From Nitrospira sp. UW-LDO-01 (GTDB lineage: Bacteria; Nitrospirota; Nitrospiria; Nitrospirales; Nitrospiraceae): 35,949 bases of DNA. The position numbers and the translations under genes are program-made. The notes below the pieces were generated by a model that was not told the DNA's origin, searched no databases, and saw only the letters and a program-made list of their open reading frames with translations. Every line of letters starts with the position of its first letter. Position 1 is the stretch's first letter. Shown in pieces: positions 17,811 through 26,679 of this stretch. The stretch is taken from contig NIUT01000073.1 in assembly GCA_002254365.1 (NCBI GenBank), forward strand, positions 1 to 35,949, in the 5' to 3' direction.

Positions 17811-19202
17811 CTAGCGGGCGAAGATCCGTTCCAAGTCATTCCAGAAGGCGAAGATCATGACTCCGACTAGGAGTACCAATCCGACCTGCTGGGCGACCTC
17901 TCGTTGCCGTTCGCCGAGCGGCTTGCGCAGGATGCCCTCAATCAAGAAAAAGAGCAAGTGCCCGCCGTCGAGGATGGGAATGGGGAGCAGGTTGAGCACC
18001 CCAAGGTTGATGCTGAGGATAGCAATTAGGAAGACGACGCTGGAGGCCCCTTGAGATGCGGCTTCCCCAGAAATATTGGCGATCGTCAACGGTCCGCCGA
18101 TATTCTTACTCGAGATATCGCCGACGATCATTTTGTAGAGACCAACTGCGGTCAGTTCGGTCCATCCCCAGGTGGCTTCCAATCCGTGGTAGACGGCCTC
18201 TGCGGGGTTATTCGAGTGCATCAGCGAACGCCCAGGACCTGAAATGCCGATCTTTCCAATCTCAAGTGCCTGCCCGTTGACGGTCACCTTTTCACTGGTC
18301 GGCGTGACGGTCAACGTCGTCCTGGTTGCTTCCCGAAGTACTTCAAATGTGAGTGGCTTGAGCGGGTGTTCTCTCACCTGCGTCGTCATTTGTGCCCACG
18401 TGTAGACGGTGTGCCCCTCGATCGCGACGACTCGATCCCCCGGCTGGATTCCGGCCGCTGCGGCAGGTGATCCATGCATCACCGAGGTAACCAGCGGCGG
18501 TGTTTCTTCGACACCGATGGTGTAGAGCGGTTCGTCATTGTGCGTGCCGTCCCCGGCGATTGTGATGGGGGTGGCGGTGATGGTTTTCAGTTGTCCTTCT
18601 CGGCGAACTTCGAGTGCAATGGGTTGTCCCTTGCTCTTGACGACGAGATCCAAAAGCTCGGTCTTCGTCGAAATATCCTTCCCGTTGACCTTGACGACTC
18701 GGTCGCCCACTTCCATTCCTGCTTTGGCTGCGGGTGAATCGGGAACCAACGCTTCAATGTCGGCGCTGAGGTCACGGAAGGTCGGGACAAACAGAGGCGT
18801 ACCGGTGGACAGCCACCCAGCAAAGATCAAATAAGCAAGAATGAAGTTAAACCCAGGACCGGCTGCGACGATCAGCACCTTCCCCCAGAGACCTTGATGA
18901 GCGAATGATCGGCGACGATCGTCAGGGGTTGTGGCCTCTGTTTCGTCCTCTCCAAACAATTTGACATAGCCGCCGAGCGGGACGGCTGAAACGAGGTACT
19001 CGGTTTCACCCACCTGTCTGCCGAAAAGTTTCGGACCGAAGCCAATGGAAAATTTAAGGACTTTGACTCCTACCCAGCGTGCGGCCAGAAAGTGGCCAAG
19101 TTCATGGAAGGCGACGAGGACGCCCAAGACCACAAGAAACCACCAGGCCTTCTGGAGCAGCAACCACAAGGTATCGGGCGACCAAGAAAGTACAGACGTC
19201 AT
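17811..19202 (-). CDS. rseP: RIP-type zinc metalloprotease RseP (site-2 protease)
   Basis: 463-residue inner-membrane protease that cuts anti-sigma factors and remnant signal peptides within the membrane. The zinc motif HELGH is at 33-37 in the first membrane helix, followed by the KVLKFSIGFGPKLF motif. Two PDZ domains lie in the middle (around 125-205 and 220-300; PGDRVVAIEGHTVYTW). The C-terminal NLLPIPILDGGH motif carries the third zinc ligand, Asp412. The last helix ends in FWNDLERIF, typical of the family. It sits 61 bases after dxr, the same dxr-rseP order found in many Gram-negatives, and proS follows. Confidence 0.96.
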   Translation of the reverse strand: MTSVLSWSPDTLWLLLQKAWWFLVVLGVLVAFHELGHFLAARWVGVKVLKFSIGFGPKLFGRQVGETEYLVSAVPLGGYVKLFGEDETEATTPDDRRRSFAHQGLWGKVLIVAAGPGFNFILAYLIFAGWLSTGTPLFVPTFRDLSADIEALVPDSPAAKAGMEVGDRVVKVNGKDISTKTELLDLVVKSKGQPIALEVRREGQLKTITATPITIAGDGTHNDEPLYTIGVEETPPLVTSVMHGSPAAAAGIQPGDRVVAIEGHTVYTWAQMTTQVREHPLKPLTFEVLREATRTTLTVTPTSEKVTVNGQALEIGKIGISGPGRSLMHSNNPAEAVYHGLEATWGWTELTAVGLYKMIVGDISSKNIGGPLTIANISGEAASQGASSVVFLIAILSINLGVLNLLPIPILDGGHLLFFLIEGILRKPLGERQREVAQQVGLVLLVGVMIFAFWNDLERIFAR

Positions 19203-19263
19203 GGAAACTCCCTGTCTCGGTTCAGGCTTCTACTCTAACATTCGCGGCGTGAAATGCAAACGA

Positions 19264-20427
19264 TCATGAGCGAGGCAACGCGTGCACCAACGATTCTGCC
19301 TTTTCCCGGGCCCAGCGATCTGCTTCCACGGCATCATCGAGGGACGTAACGGCCTGTTGGGTATGCGCGTCCATAGTACTGCGGATCACCGATGCAATTT
19401 CGATAAACCGAAGGCCGTGGTGTAAGAAGGCGTCAACGGCGATTTCGTTGGCTGCATTCATCACGGCTGGCATGCTTCCTCCGACTCGAAGTGACTCGTA
19501 TCCAAGATTAAGACAAGGAAAGCGGTCATGATCGGGCTTGCAGAAGGAGAGCCGTCCGATCTCCGTCAGGTCCAAGGAAGGCAGGTCGAGAGCCATCCGG
19601 CCGGGATATCGCATGGCATACGAAATGGGAGTCCGCATGTCCGGGAGCCCCAACTGCGCGATCATCGAACGGTCGTGATACTCAACCAGAGAGTGAATAA
19701 TGCTTTCGCGATGTACCATGACATCGATGCGGGATTCAGGAATATCAAATAGCCAGCGGGCCTCGACGACCTCCAAGCCCTTATTCATCAGTGTCGCGGA
19801 ATCGATCGTGATCTTGGCACCCATCTTCCAGTTCGGATGCTGAAGGGCCCGTTCTGGCGTGACATGCTGGAGGTCCTCTTGGGAGAGAGTCCAGAGCGCG
19901 CCTCCCGAGGCTGTCAGAATCAATCGCCGGACGTCTGCAATCCGGTGGCCTTCCAGCGACTGGAAAATGGCGCTATGTTCGCTGTCGACGGGAAAAATCC
20001 TGACCCCGTATTTTCTGGCCTCTTCCTGCATCAACTTCCCAGCCATGACCATCGGTTCTTTATTCGCCAGGGCAATGTGCTTTCCACTGCGGATGGCGGA
20101 GAGAGTCGGGAGGAGGCCGGCGGCGCCGACGATGGCGGAAATCACCAATTCAGCATCGAGTCCAGAGGCGACGGAGGCGATCCCTTCTTCACCGGAGAGA
20201 ATCTCCACGGGAAGAGAGGCGCATCGGGCTCGGAGGATCGCGGCGGAGGATTCGGTCGAGACGGCGACTGCCTTGGGTTTGAACTGGTGAATCTGTTCTT
20301 CTAACTTTCCTATGTTATTGCCGGCGGTCAATCCGACCACTCGGAATTCATCGGGAAACCGTTGCACGATGTCCAAGGTACTGGTGCCGATCGATCCGGT
20401 CGATCCCAGGATGATAATTGACTTCAT
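19264..20427 (-). CDS. dxr: 1-deoxy-D-xylulose 5-phosphate reductoisomerase
   Basis: 387-residue cytoplasmic enzyme converting DXP to MEP with NADPH, the committed step of the MEP isoprenoid pathway. The NADPH-binding loop is GSTGSIGTSTLDIV (8-21), the NKE motif is at 122-124, the metal ligands are Asp148 and Glu150 in VDSEHSAIFQ and Glu219 in NKGLEVVEARWLFD, and the substrate loop contains TASGGALW. A good ribosome-binding site (AGGAGATGAC) precedes the ATG, which lies 30 bases after the cdsA stop. Its product feeds UppS, encoded upstream, and the squalene route of hpnD/hpnE further along the window. Confidence 0.97.
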   Translation of the reverse strand: MKSIIILGSTGSIGTSTLDIVQRFPDEFRVVGLTAGNNIGKLEEQIHQFKPKAVAVSTESSAAILRARCASLPVEILSGEEGIASVASGLDAELVISAIVGAAGLLPTLSAIRSGKHIALANKEPMVMAGKLMQEEARKYGVRIFPVDSEHSAIFQSLEGHRIADVRRLILTASGGALWTLSQEDLQHVTPERALQHPNWKMGAKITIDSATLMNKGLEVVEARWLFDIPESRIDVMVHRESIIHSLVEYHDRSMIAQLGLPDMRTPISYAMRYPGRMALDLPSLDLTEIGRLSFCKPDHDRFPCLNLGYESLRVGGSMPAVMNAANEIAVDAFLHHGLRFIEIASVIRSTMDAHTQQAVTSLDDAVEADRWAREKAESLVHALPRS

Positions 20428-20457
20428 GTCATCTCCTCTCCGTCTCTGAGTAGAGGG

Positions 20458-21348
20458 CTATAGAGTCGGCAACAAGCCTCGAACGTACGCGACATAGTAG
20501 TAAAAAGTGGGAGCTGTGAACAAGAGACTATCGAGCCGATCGAGCATTCCGCCGTGCCCCGGTAGAATTCCTCCGGAGTCCTTGACGCCTGCTCGGCGTT
20601 TAATCGCCGATTCAAACAGGTCTCCGACCAGGCCTGTGAGGGTCAGGAGGATGCCGAGTGCGACGGCGTCGGTCCATGAAAGCACTGAGGCGAACCACAG
20701 TTGTGCCAAGAGTGCAGCTGCGATGGCTCCAATTAGGCCACCAAGTAGTCCCTCATAGGATTTCTTCGGACTGATGGAAGGCATGAGTGGATGCTTACCC
20801 CACAAGGTGCCGGCATAGTAGGCGCCCGAGTCTGATGCCCAGGTGACGACCGCTAGGAACAAGGCGAGGAATGCTCCTGAGGGTAGGCTGCGAACTGATA
20901 CGACCGTACTCAAGGGGATGCCCACGTAGAGCACGCCAAACAGGGCGAGGAGCGGGTCTTTCCATCGGTGCGTCGACGAGGTGCCGACAACCAGCACGGT
21001 GAGAACCAATGCGAATGCACCACCGAGCAGCAGTTCTGGAAGGGGAACCGACAGGTGTGAACGGGCGACGGTCAGAACAAAGAGAGCCAATCCGATGCCG
21101 ACGAGAAGGTAATTCAACCGCGATTGGAAGCTGAGGCGATACAGTTCGAGCAGGGCAATCGACCCGACGGCGATCAGGAGGAGCGTGAGGGCCCATGGCG
21201 CAAGGTGGACGATGATGAGGTAGACGGTAGGAATCAGCGCTACGGCGGTATAGAGCCGACGGAGATCAAAGTGTCGCGTAGGTGCAGGTGAAGTGGTCAC
21301 AGATCTCGAATGATGGAGGATAGCGTCTGGAGCGAGCAGATATCCCAC
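20458..21348 (-). CDS. cdsA: Phosphatidate cytidylyltransferase (CDP-diacylglycerol synthase)
   Basis: Integral membrane enzyme making CDP-diacylglycerol from phosphatidic acid and CTP, the precursor of membrane phospholipids. About seven or eight hydrophobic helices are visible. The C-terminal family signature is complete: SAIKRRAGVKDSGGILPGHGGMLDRLDS, with the metal-binding Asp residues. WASDSGAYYAGTLWGKH upstream is also typical. The start is uncertain: a GTG at 21348 gives 296 residues but has no ribosome-binding site and a non-conserved-looking tail, while a GTG at 21300 gives 280 residues beginning VTTSPAPTRHFDLRR, which I find more natural. uppS ends at 21359, so the genes are closely linked. 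Confidence 0.94.
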   Translation of the reverse strand: MGYLLAPDAILHHSRSVTTSPAPTRHFDLRRLYTAVALIPTVYLIIVHLAPWALTLLLIAVGSIALLELYRLSFQSRLNYLLVGIGLALFVLTVARSHLSVPLPELLLGGAFALVLTVLVVGTSSTHRWKDPLLALFGVLYVGIPLSTVVSVRSLPSGAFLALFLAVVTWASDSGAYYAGTLWGKHPLMPSISPKKSYEGLLGGLIGAIAAALLAQLWFASVLSWTDAVALGILLTLTGLVGDLFESAIKRRAGVKDSGGILPGHGGMLDRLDSLLFTAPTFYYYVAYVRGLLPTL

Positions 21349-21358
21349 AAGGATTTAT

Positions 21359-22144
21359 TTATGATGGTACGGTACTGAGCACTCTGCCGAATCGACGTTC
21401 CCGGCGTTGATATTCGATCAGCGCGAGGAGGAACTCTCGTCGCCGAAAATCCGGCCACAGAGTCGGGGTAAAGCAGAGCTCGGTGTACGCCAGCTGCCAT
21501 AAGAGAAAATTGCTGATCCTGGCTTCTCCGCTTGTCCGGATCAGGAGATCTGGGTCGGGGAGTGGATGGGTTGAGAGGTGCCGCTGGACCGTGGGTTCAT
21601 CGATCTGCTCGGCTTGAATGGTTCCAGCTTGCACGTCTCTCACCAATGCCTTCACTGCATCGACGATTTCTGCGCGCCCTCCATAGCTGAGCGCGACGGT
21701 CAGGACTAACTTCTCGAGATGGGCCGTTTCTTTCTCGGTTGTGCGAACCCAGTGTTGCGCGGAGGGTGGAAGCAGCTCGTGGCGCCCGACGGCGCGAAAG
21801 CGGACGCCTTGCTCAATGAGACTTGCCCGTTCCGTGGAGAGATAATGTTCCAAAAGTCCCATCAAGGCGCTGATTTCTTGAGTCGGACGATTCCAATTCT
21901 CCTGGGAAAAGGCGTAGATGGTCAGGGCATGAATGCCGAGCTCCAGGCAGAGCGTGATCATCTCTCGGACGGAGTTGATGCCCTCACGATGGCCGGCAAT
22001 GCGAGGGAGGCCGCGTAGTTCCGCCCAGCGCCCATTACCATCCATGATGACGGCCACGTGCTTGGGGAGCAGGTCAGCCTCCAACTTGGCACTCAATTCG
22101 CTTTCAGACGGGTGGTCGAGGTCTCCGGTAGGACTGCGAGTCAT
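21359..22144 (-). CDS. uppS: Undecaprenyl diphosphate synthase (cis-prenyltransferase)
   Basis: 261-residue cytoplasmic enzyme that elongates farnesyl diphosphate with eight isopentenyl units to the C55 lipid carrier of peptidoglycan and O-antigen synthesis. The catalytic Asp is Asp35 in VIMDGNGRWA. Also present are GHREG, TIYAFSQENWNRP, the SYGGRAEI region and the C-terminal DLLIRTSGEARISNFLLWQLAYTE substrate motif. The roughly 25-residue N-terminal extension before the core is polar and slightly longer than usual. It is the first gene of the minus-strand cluster, with its own promoter (22199-22227), and diverges from tldD. Confidence 0.97.
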   Translation of the reverse strand: MTRSPTGDLDHPSESELSAKLEADLLPKHVAVIMDGNGRWAELRGLPRIAGHREGINSVREMITLCLELGIHALTIYAFSQENWNRPTQEISALMGLLEHYLSTERASLIEQGVRFRAVGRHELLPPSAQHWVRTTEKETAHLEKLVLTVALSYGGRAEIVDAVKALVRDVQAGTIQAEQIDEPTVQRHLSTHPLPDPDLLIRTSGEARISNFLLWQLAYTELCFTPTLWPDFRRREFLLALIEYQRRERRFGRVLSTVPS

Positions 22145-22198
22145 AATGTCCTGAGCAAGCGTGTGATGATCGTCATCAGCAGGTAGAATCGTGTGCAG

Positions 22199-22227
22199 AG
22201 TCTACTGACGGGAACCGGGAATGTCAA
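22199..22227 (-). promoter_or_regulatory. Sigma-70-type promoter of the uppS-cdsA-dxr-rseP-proS cluster
   Basis: Read on the minus strand: a perfect TTGACA (22222-22227), a 17-base spacer and TAGACT (22199-22204). The transcript would start near 22192, giving a leader of about 48 bases before uppS. A small hairpin in that leader (TGATGA-CGA-TCATCA) is visible. Confidence 0.65.
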
Positions 22228-22277
22228 ACGATCTCCTGGGAAATACTAAGAAATACGAGGTTTCACCAATTGTTGCG

Positions 22278-22307
22278 TTGCGTGGTCAGAAACGAATGGG
22301 CTATACT
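22278..22307 (+). promoter_or_regulatory. Sigma-70-type promoter of tldD
   Basis: TTGCGT at 22278-22283, an 18-base spacer and TATACT at 22302-22307. The predicted start near 22314 lies inside the in-frame upstream extension of tldD, which supports the later ATG at 22351. It is arranged back to back with the uppS promoter, about 50 bases apart. Confidence 0.6.
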
Positions 22308-22350
22308 CCCCCCTTACCAGTCGACTCTGACGAAGGAGCAAGAGGCCTGT

Positions 22351-23781
22351 ATGCCGGAGCCGGTTCAATTGACGACGTTCGGTGTCACGGAGATCGAAGC
22401 ACAGCAAGCGCTCGATCGGGTGAAGGTTCGAGATGTTGATTACGCGGATCTCTATTTCGAATCTCGCACGTCCGAATCAGTCTCGATGGAGGAAGGCATC
22501 GTCAAACGGGCGGCCAAGAGCGTGTCACAGGGGGTGGGGGTTCGAGCCACCGCAGGAGAAAAGACGGGTTTTGCCTATTCGGATGAGTTGACGAAGCGGG
22601 ATCTTGAGATTGCCGCCGACACTGCTCGGTATATCGCCAACTCCCCCAAAGGCCATTCCACGGTTCCGGTGCCCACACAGCGACGACCGACCCGTGATCT
22701 CTATCCGATCGAGAGGGCAAAGGCCGAGGTGGCGACAGCTGAGCGCGTGGCGCTCCTGAATGAAATCGACGCTGAAGCCAGGCGCTATGATCCTCGGATC
22801 AAGAACGTGATGGCTTCATTTAACACAGAATATAAGGTTGTGCTGGTGGCGACTTCGGATGGGACGCTCGTCAGTGATATCCAGCCGTTGTCCCGTCTCC
22901 AGATTACCTGTATCGCTGAAGATCGGGATAATCGCCAGATCGGCAGTTTCGGCGGCGGTGGCCGGGTTGCCTTTGCCTATTATCGCGAAGAGAATCGTCA
23001 TTTAAGTTATGCCAGGGAAGCCGCGCGGGAAGCGATTCTCAATTTATCCGCCGTTGACGCGCCGGCCGGAGTGATGCCGGTTGTGTTGGCCGGTGGATGG
23101 CCCGGGATCTTGTTACACGAAGCGATCGGACATGGGCTCGAAGCCGACTTCAATCGAAAGAAGACCTCCGCGTTTTCCAGCCTGATCGGCAAACGGGTCG
23201 CATCCGACGTCTGTACGATCGTGGATGACGGCACCCTTCCCTTTCGGCGTGGCTCCCTGAATATGGATGATGAAGGGACACCGACCGGCTGTACGACACT
23301 TATCGAGAAGGGTATCCTCCGTGGCTATATCACAGACAAGCTCAATGCACGCCTCATGGGGATTCCCCTCACCGGTAACGGACGACGCGAGAATTATCAA
23401 AGCGTAGTGCTCCCACGCATGACGAATACGTTCATGCTGGCCGGGGAGTCTGATCCGCAGGACATCATTCGATCCGTCAAGAAGGGTCTCTATGCCGTCT
23501 CGTTTGGTGGGGGACAGGTCGATATCACGAACGGGAAATTTGTGTTTTCCGCCAGCGAAGCCTATCTCATCGAGGATGGCCAGATCACCAAGCCGGTGAA
23601 GGGGGCGACGCTGATCGGCAATGGCCCGGAAATTCTGACGAAAGTATCAATGGTGGGGCACGATCTCAAGCTTGATAACGGGATTGGGACGTGCGGGAAG
23701 GATGGCCAATCGGTGCCGGTCGGGGTCGGCTTACCGACCATCAAGGTGGACGAAATTACAGTCGGTGGTACACAGCGATAA
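22351..23781 (+). CDS. tldD: Metalloprotease TldD
   Basis: 476-residue zinc-protease subunit that works with TldE/PmbA to process unfolded peptides; in E. coli the pair matures microcin B17 and degrades the CcdA antitoxin. The active-site motif HEAIGH (256-261) of the HExxxH type is present, followed by GLEADFNRK. The family C-terminus (GQITKPVKGATLIGNGPEIL, GTCGKDGQSVPVGVGLPTIKV) is intact. The frame is open 27 codons further upstream, but that region carries the promoter; ATG 22351 with GAGG five bases upstream and AAGGAG at 22333 is chosen. tldE follows after 80 bases. The toxin-antitoxin pairs in this window are potential substrates by analogy with CcdA, a speculative link. Confidence 0.95.
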   Translation: MPEPVQLTTFGVTEIEAQQALDRVKVRDVDYADLYFESRTSESVSMEEGIVKRAAKSVSQGVGVRATAGEKTGFAYSDELTKRDLEIAADTARYIANSPKGHSTVPVPTQRRPTRDLYPIERAKAEVATAERVALLNEIDAEARRYDPRIKNVMASFNTEYKVVLVATSDGTLVSDIQPLSRLQITCIAEDRDNRQIGSFGGGGRVAFAYYREENRHLSYAREAAREAILNLSAVDAPAGVMPVVLAGGWPGILLHEAIGHGLEADFNRKKTSAFSSLIGKRVASDVCTIVDDGTLPFRRGSLNMDDEGTPTGCTTLIEKGILRGYITDKLNARLMGIPLTGNGRRENYQSVVLPRMTNTFMLAGESDPQDIIRSVKKGLYAVSFGGGQVDITNGKFVFSASEAYLIEDGQITKPVKGATLIGNGPEILTKVSMVGHDLKLDNGIGTCGKDGQSVPVGVGLPTIKVDEITVGGTQR

Positions 23782-23861
23782 CCGGTCTGCTCGTGCCAGC
23801 TGCGCTTCCTCACAATCGGTCAGGATGTGGTTGACAGATAATTTTTGGGAAGAAGTGTGTG

Positions 23862-25238
23862 ATGCTCGAAAAAATGACTGCCTCAAATAGTGCCAACGGC
23901 TATGCTCAGCTGGCGGCCGATGTGTTGGCTCAGGCGAAGGCTTGTGGGGCGACCGAAGCGGATATTGTTGTTGCCGACGGAGAGACCTTTTCGGTTCAGG
24001 TACGAGTCGGGACGGTTGACCGACTGACCAAGGCGAGAGAGAAGCGTTTGGGCTTACGCGTCTTCATCGGGAAGCGGTCTGCCACAACGTCTACGTCCGA
24101 TTTCTCACGATCCTCTCTTGATCGGCTGGTGGCCGACACTTGTACCTTGGCCGGTGCCGTTGTCGAAGACGATGTCTCGGGACTGCCGGATGCTGGTCAT
24201 ATGGCCACTGAACAGCCCGACCTTGATCTCTATGATGACACGGTGCTCGATACGGATACCCAGATCGATTGGGCCAAGCGTGGAGAGGCTGCTGCGTTCG
24301 CGACAGACTCACGGGTGACGAATTCCGAAGGTGCGGAGTTCGATTCTTCATCGGGCCGAGTCGTGCTGGCCAATAGTCATGGATTTGTGGGGTCGTATAA
24401 AAGCTCGAACTTTTCCCTGTCTGTGTCTCCGATCGCAACCGAGTCTGCGACAGGCGGTATGCAGCGGGATGCCTGGTATCAGGTACAACGAAAGTTTGCT
24501 CGACTGGCATCTGCGGAATCGATCGGACAGGAAGCGGCGCGTCGTGCGATTCGCCGATTGGGTGCGCGCAAGGTGGCGACGAAACGTGTGCCGGTGGTGT
24601 TCGATCAAGAGACAGCCGGGAGCCTTCTGGCAAACCTCTGCAGCGCGGTCTCCGGCTATGGACTCTACAAGCGCGCCTCATTTCTGCTGGATCAACTAGG
24701 CCAGACGATTGCTTCGGACCTGATGACCATCTACGACGACGGCCGTATGGTCGGCGGCCTGGGGTCACGTCCGTTCGATGGTGAAGGGTTGGCGACACGC
24801 AAGAATACCATCGTCGAGCGAGGGGTATTAAAGAGCTATTTGCTCGATACCTATTCGGGGAAAAAGTTGGGTTTGCCGTCGACAGGCAACGCCTCACGGA
24901 GTGTGGGGGAGAGTCCCTCCGTTGGTCCCACCAATTTTTATCTGGTCCCTGGAGTGAAGAGTCAGCAAGAGATTATTGGATCCATTCAAGAAGGCCTCTT
25001 TGTGACGGAGTTGATCGGGTTCGGCATTAATATGGTGACGGGGGATTACTCGCGCGGAGCCTGCGGGTTCTGGATTGAGAACGGCGAGCTGGCCTATCCG
25101 GTTGAAGAAATTACCATCGCGGGAAATTTGAAACACATGTTGAAAGGCATCGACGTGGTTGGAAGCGATCTGGTGTTCCGAGGTCGTATCGCCAGCCCGA
25201 CCGTCAAGATTGCCGAAATGATGGTGGCCGGTAATTGA
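23862..25238 (+). CDS. pmbA: TldE/PmbA family protein, partner subunit of TldD
   Basis: 458-residue paralogue of TldD without the HExxxH zinc motif, as expected for the non-catalytic partner in the TldD-TldE heterodimer. Family regions visible include VRVGTVDRLTKAREKRLGLRVFIGKRSATTSTSDF near the N-terminus, RVPVVFDQETAGSLL in the middle and the C-terminal INMVTGDYSRGACGFWIENGELAYPVEEITIAGNL. ATG 23862 is chosen because GGGAAG lies eight bases upstream; a GTG one codon earlier and an ATG four codons later are alternatives. Probably co-transcribed with tldD. Confidence 0.94.
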   Translation: MLEKMTASNSANGYAQLAADVLAQAKACGATEADIVVADGETFSVQVRVGTVDRLTKAREKRLGLRVFIGKRSATTSTSDFSRSSLDRLVADTCTLAGAVVEDDVSGLPDAGHMATEQPDLDLYDDTVLDTDTQIDWAKRGEAAAFATDSRVTNSEGAEFDSSSGRVVLANSHGFVGSYKSSNFSLSVSPIATESATGGMQRDAWYQVQRKFARLASAESIGQEAARRAIRRLGARKVATKRVPVVFDQETAGSLLANLCSAVSGYGLYKRASFLLDQLGQTIASDLMTIYDDGRMVGGLGSRPFDGEGLATRKNTIVERGVLKSYLLDTYSGKKLGLPSTGNASRSVGESPSVGPTNFYLVPGVKSQQEIIGSIQEGLFVTELIGFGINMVTGDYSRGACGFWIENGELAYPVEEITIAGNLKHMLKGIDVVGSDLVFRGRIASPTVKIAEMMVAGN

Positions 25239-25240
25239 TG

Positions 25241-25304
25241 AAGTGCTGAGTATTCATTTCTCTCTTTCCTCGATCACTCGTCACTAACTCAGAACTCAGC
25301 ACTT
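25241..25304. repeat. Inverted repeat with long loop between tldE and the hydrolase gene
   Basis: AAGTGCTGAGT (25241-25251) and ACTCAGCACTT (25294-25304) are perfect inverted copies of 11 bases separated by 42 bases. Within the loop, short overlapping ACTC/CACT words repeat. It begins two bases after the tldE stop codon, so it may act as an mRNA 3' end or be a short dispersed repeat. No run of T follows it on the plus strand. Confidence 0.5.
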
Positions 25305-25325
25305 GCGGAAGCGCAGAGGTAGCTC

Positions 25326-26030
25326 ATGGTGGCATCGATTCGAGAGACAACCGTTCAGTATCAAAGTGGAAATGTGGGCATGAAGGCCTTTGTGGCGGCC
25401 CCGCAGACGAAGGACAAGCGTCCGGCTATTCTCATTGTCCAAGAATGGTGGGGACTCACGGAGCACATAAAAGATATCGCAAGACGTTATGCCGCGGAAG
25501 GCTATGTGGCGATTGTTCCGGACCTTTATTCACGTCTTGGGCATGCATTGCCCACGGATGCCGGTGAAGCCGGGAAACTCATGAACACCCTAAAACAGGA
25601 AGACGGTCTTACTGATCTGAATGCCACGGTGGCCTACCTCAAGTCGGTCCCAGAAGTTGATGCGGCTAAGATCGGCATCACCGGCTTTTGCATGGGCGGC
25701 TCGTATGCGCTGATGTTGCCCTGTGTGAGTCCAGAAATCAAAGCCGCGGTGCCGTTCTATGGTCAGGTGCCGAATCCCGATACACCCATTCAGAAACTGG
25801 CCTGCCCCGTACTGTACCTCTATGGTGAGGACGACGGTTGGATTACGAAGGCGGACGTCCAGCGGCTAGCGGCGGCCTTGAAAAAATACAACAAGGCCGG
25901 TGAGATCAAGACTTATCCCGGGGCTCCCCATGCATTCTTCCGAGATACGGACCCATCCGTGTATCGGCCGGAAGCGGCTAGAGACGCATGGGTGAGAACC
26001 AAGGCCTTCTTTAAACAACACCTCGGCTAA
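25326..26030 (+). CDS. Dienelactone hydrolase family protein
   Basis: 234-residue cytoplasmic alpha/beta hydrolase. The Cys-Asp-His triad of dienelactone hydrolases is visible: Cys122 in GFCMGGSY, Asp170 in YGEDDGW and His202 in GAPHAFF; Glu40 in QEWWGL matches the residue that controls the nucleophile. Classical members open dienelactone in chlorocatechol breakdown; chromosomal members like this one usually have unknown or broad carboxyl-ester substrates. The start ATG at 25326 has AGAGGT before it. There is no signal peptide and no aromatic-degradation gene nearby, so the substrate cannot be inferred. Confidence 0.93.
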   Translation: MVASIRETTVQYQSGNVGMKAFVAAPQTKDKRPAILIVQEWWGLTEHIKDIARRYAAEGYVAIVPDLYSRLGHALPTDAGEAGKLMNTLKQEDGLTDLNATVAYLKSVPEVDAAKIGITGFCMGGSYALMLPCVSPEIKAAVPFYGQVPNPDTPIQKLACPVLYLYGEDDGWITKADVQRLAAALKKYNKAGEIKTYPGAPHAFFRDTDPSVYRPEAARDAWVRTKAFFKQHLG

Positions 26031-26082
26031 ATTCTTGTTGAGTATGGATGCCGGAACGTTGCGCCGAGGGGAAATATTTGAG

Positions 26083-26658
26083 ATGAAGAAGAAACTCGTG
26101 ATGAGATCACTACGGACTAGCGCACTGTTGGCACTCGTGCTGATTCCCGGAATCAGTACGGCTGCGGAATTTCGCCTCACAAGTCCGACCATTAAGCCCG
26201 CCAGCACGATCAGTCAGAACCATGTTTTCGACGGATTCGGCTGTACCGGGAACAATGTGTCTCCTGAGCTGCGCTGGGCGAACGCTCCGAAGGGGACCAA
26301 GAGCTTTGCGGTGACCATGTATGACCCCGATGCACCGACTGGTAGCGGATGGTGGCATTGGGTCATGTTCAATATTCCTGAGGACATTTCGGCATTGGCT
26401 GCGGATGCGGGAAGACCTGGTGGGCCTGGTGTACCACGAGGCAGTGTCCAAAGCATGACGGATTTCGGCGAACCGGGGTACGGGGGACCCTGTCCCCCTG
26501 TAGGCCACAAACCACATCGCTATATCTTCACGATCTACGCGTTGAAGGTGGAACAGTTTTCGTTGAAGCCTGCAACTCCCGCCGCCATGGTCGGGTTCTA
26601 TCTTAATCAGAATACTTTGGCCAAGGCCTCGCTCACCGGCTTGTATAGCCGCAAGTAA
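26083..26658 (+). CDS. Periplasmic YbhB/YbcL-type (PEBP, Raf kinase inhibitor-like) protein
   Basis: About 191-residue phosphatidylethanolamine-binding-protein homologue. The ATG at 26083 (MKKKLVMRSLRTS) gives a clean signal peptide ending in STAA before EFRLTSP; the longer upstream frame would bury it. The ligand-binding motifs are DPDAPTGSGWWHWVMFNI and GYGGPCPPVGHKPHRYIF. Bacterial members are common but their ligand is unsettled. GAGGGG (26066-26071) is the likely, rather distant, ribosome-binding site. It follows the hydrolase by 52 bases on the same strand and may share its transcript. Confidence 0.92.
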   Translation: MKKKLVMRSLRTSALLALVLIPGISTAAEFRLTSPTIKPASTISQNHVFDGFGCTGNNVSPELRWANAPKGTKSFAVTMYDPDAPTGSGWWHWVMFNIPEDISALAADAGRPGGPGVPRGSVQSMTDFGEPGYGGPCPPVGHKPHRYIFTIYALKVEQFSLKPATPAAMVGFYLNQNTLAKASLTGLYSRK

Positions 26659-26679
26659 CCCGGAGTCCGAATACACGCC

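Noticed and set aside
22270-22350. Upstream in-frame extension of tldD
   Set aside because: It overlaps the predicted TTGCGT/TATACT promoter and the predicted transcription start; ATG 22351 has the ribosome-binding site.
23831-23862. TTGACA before tldE as a separate promoter
   Set aside because: No acceptable -10 hexamer at 16-18 bases; co-transcription with tldD is more likely.
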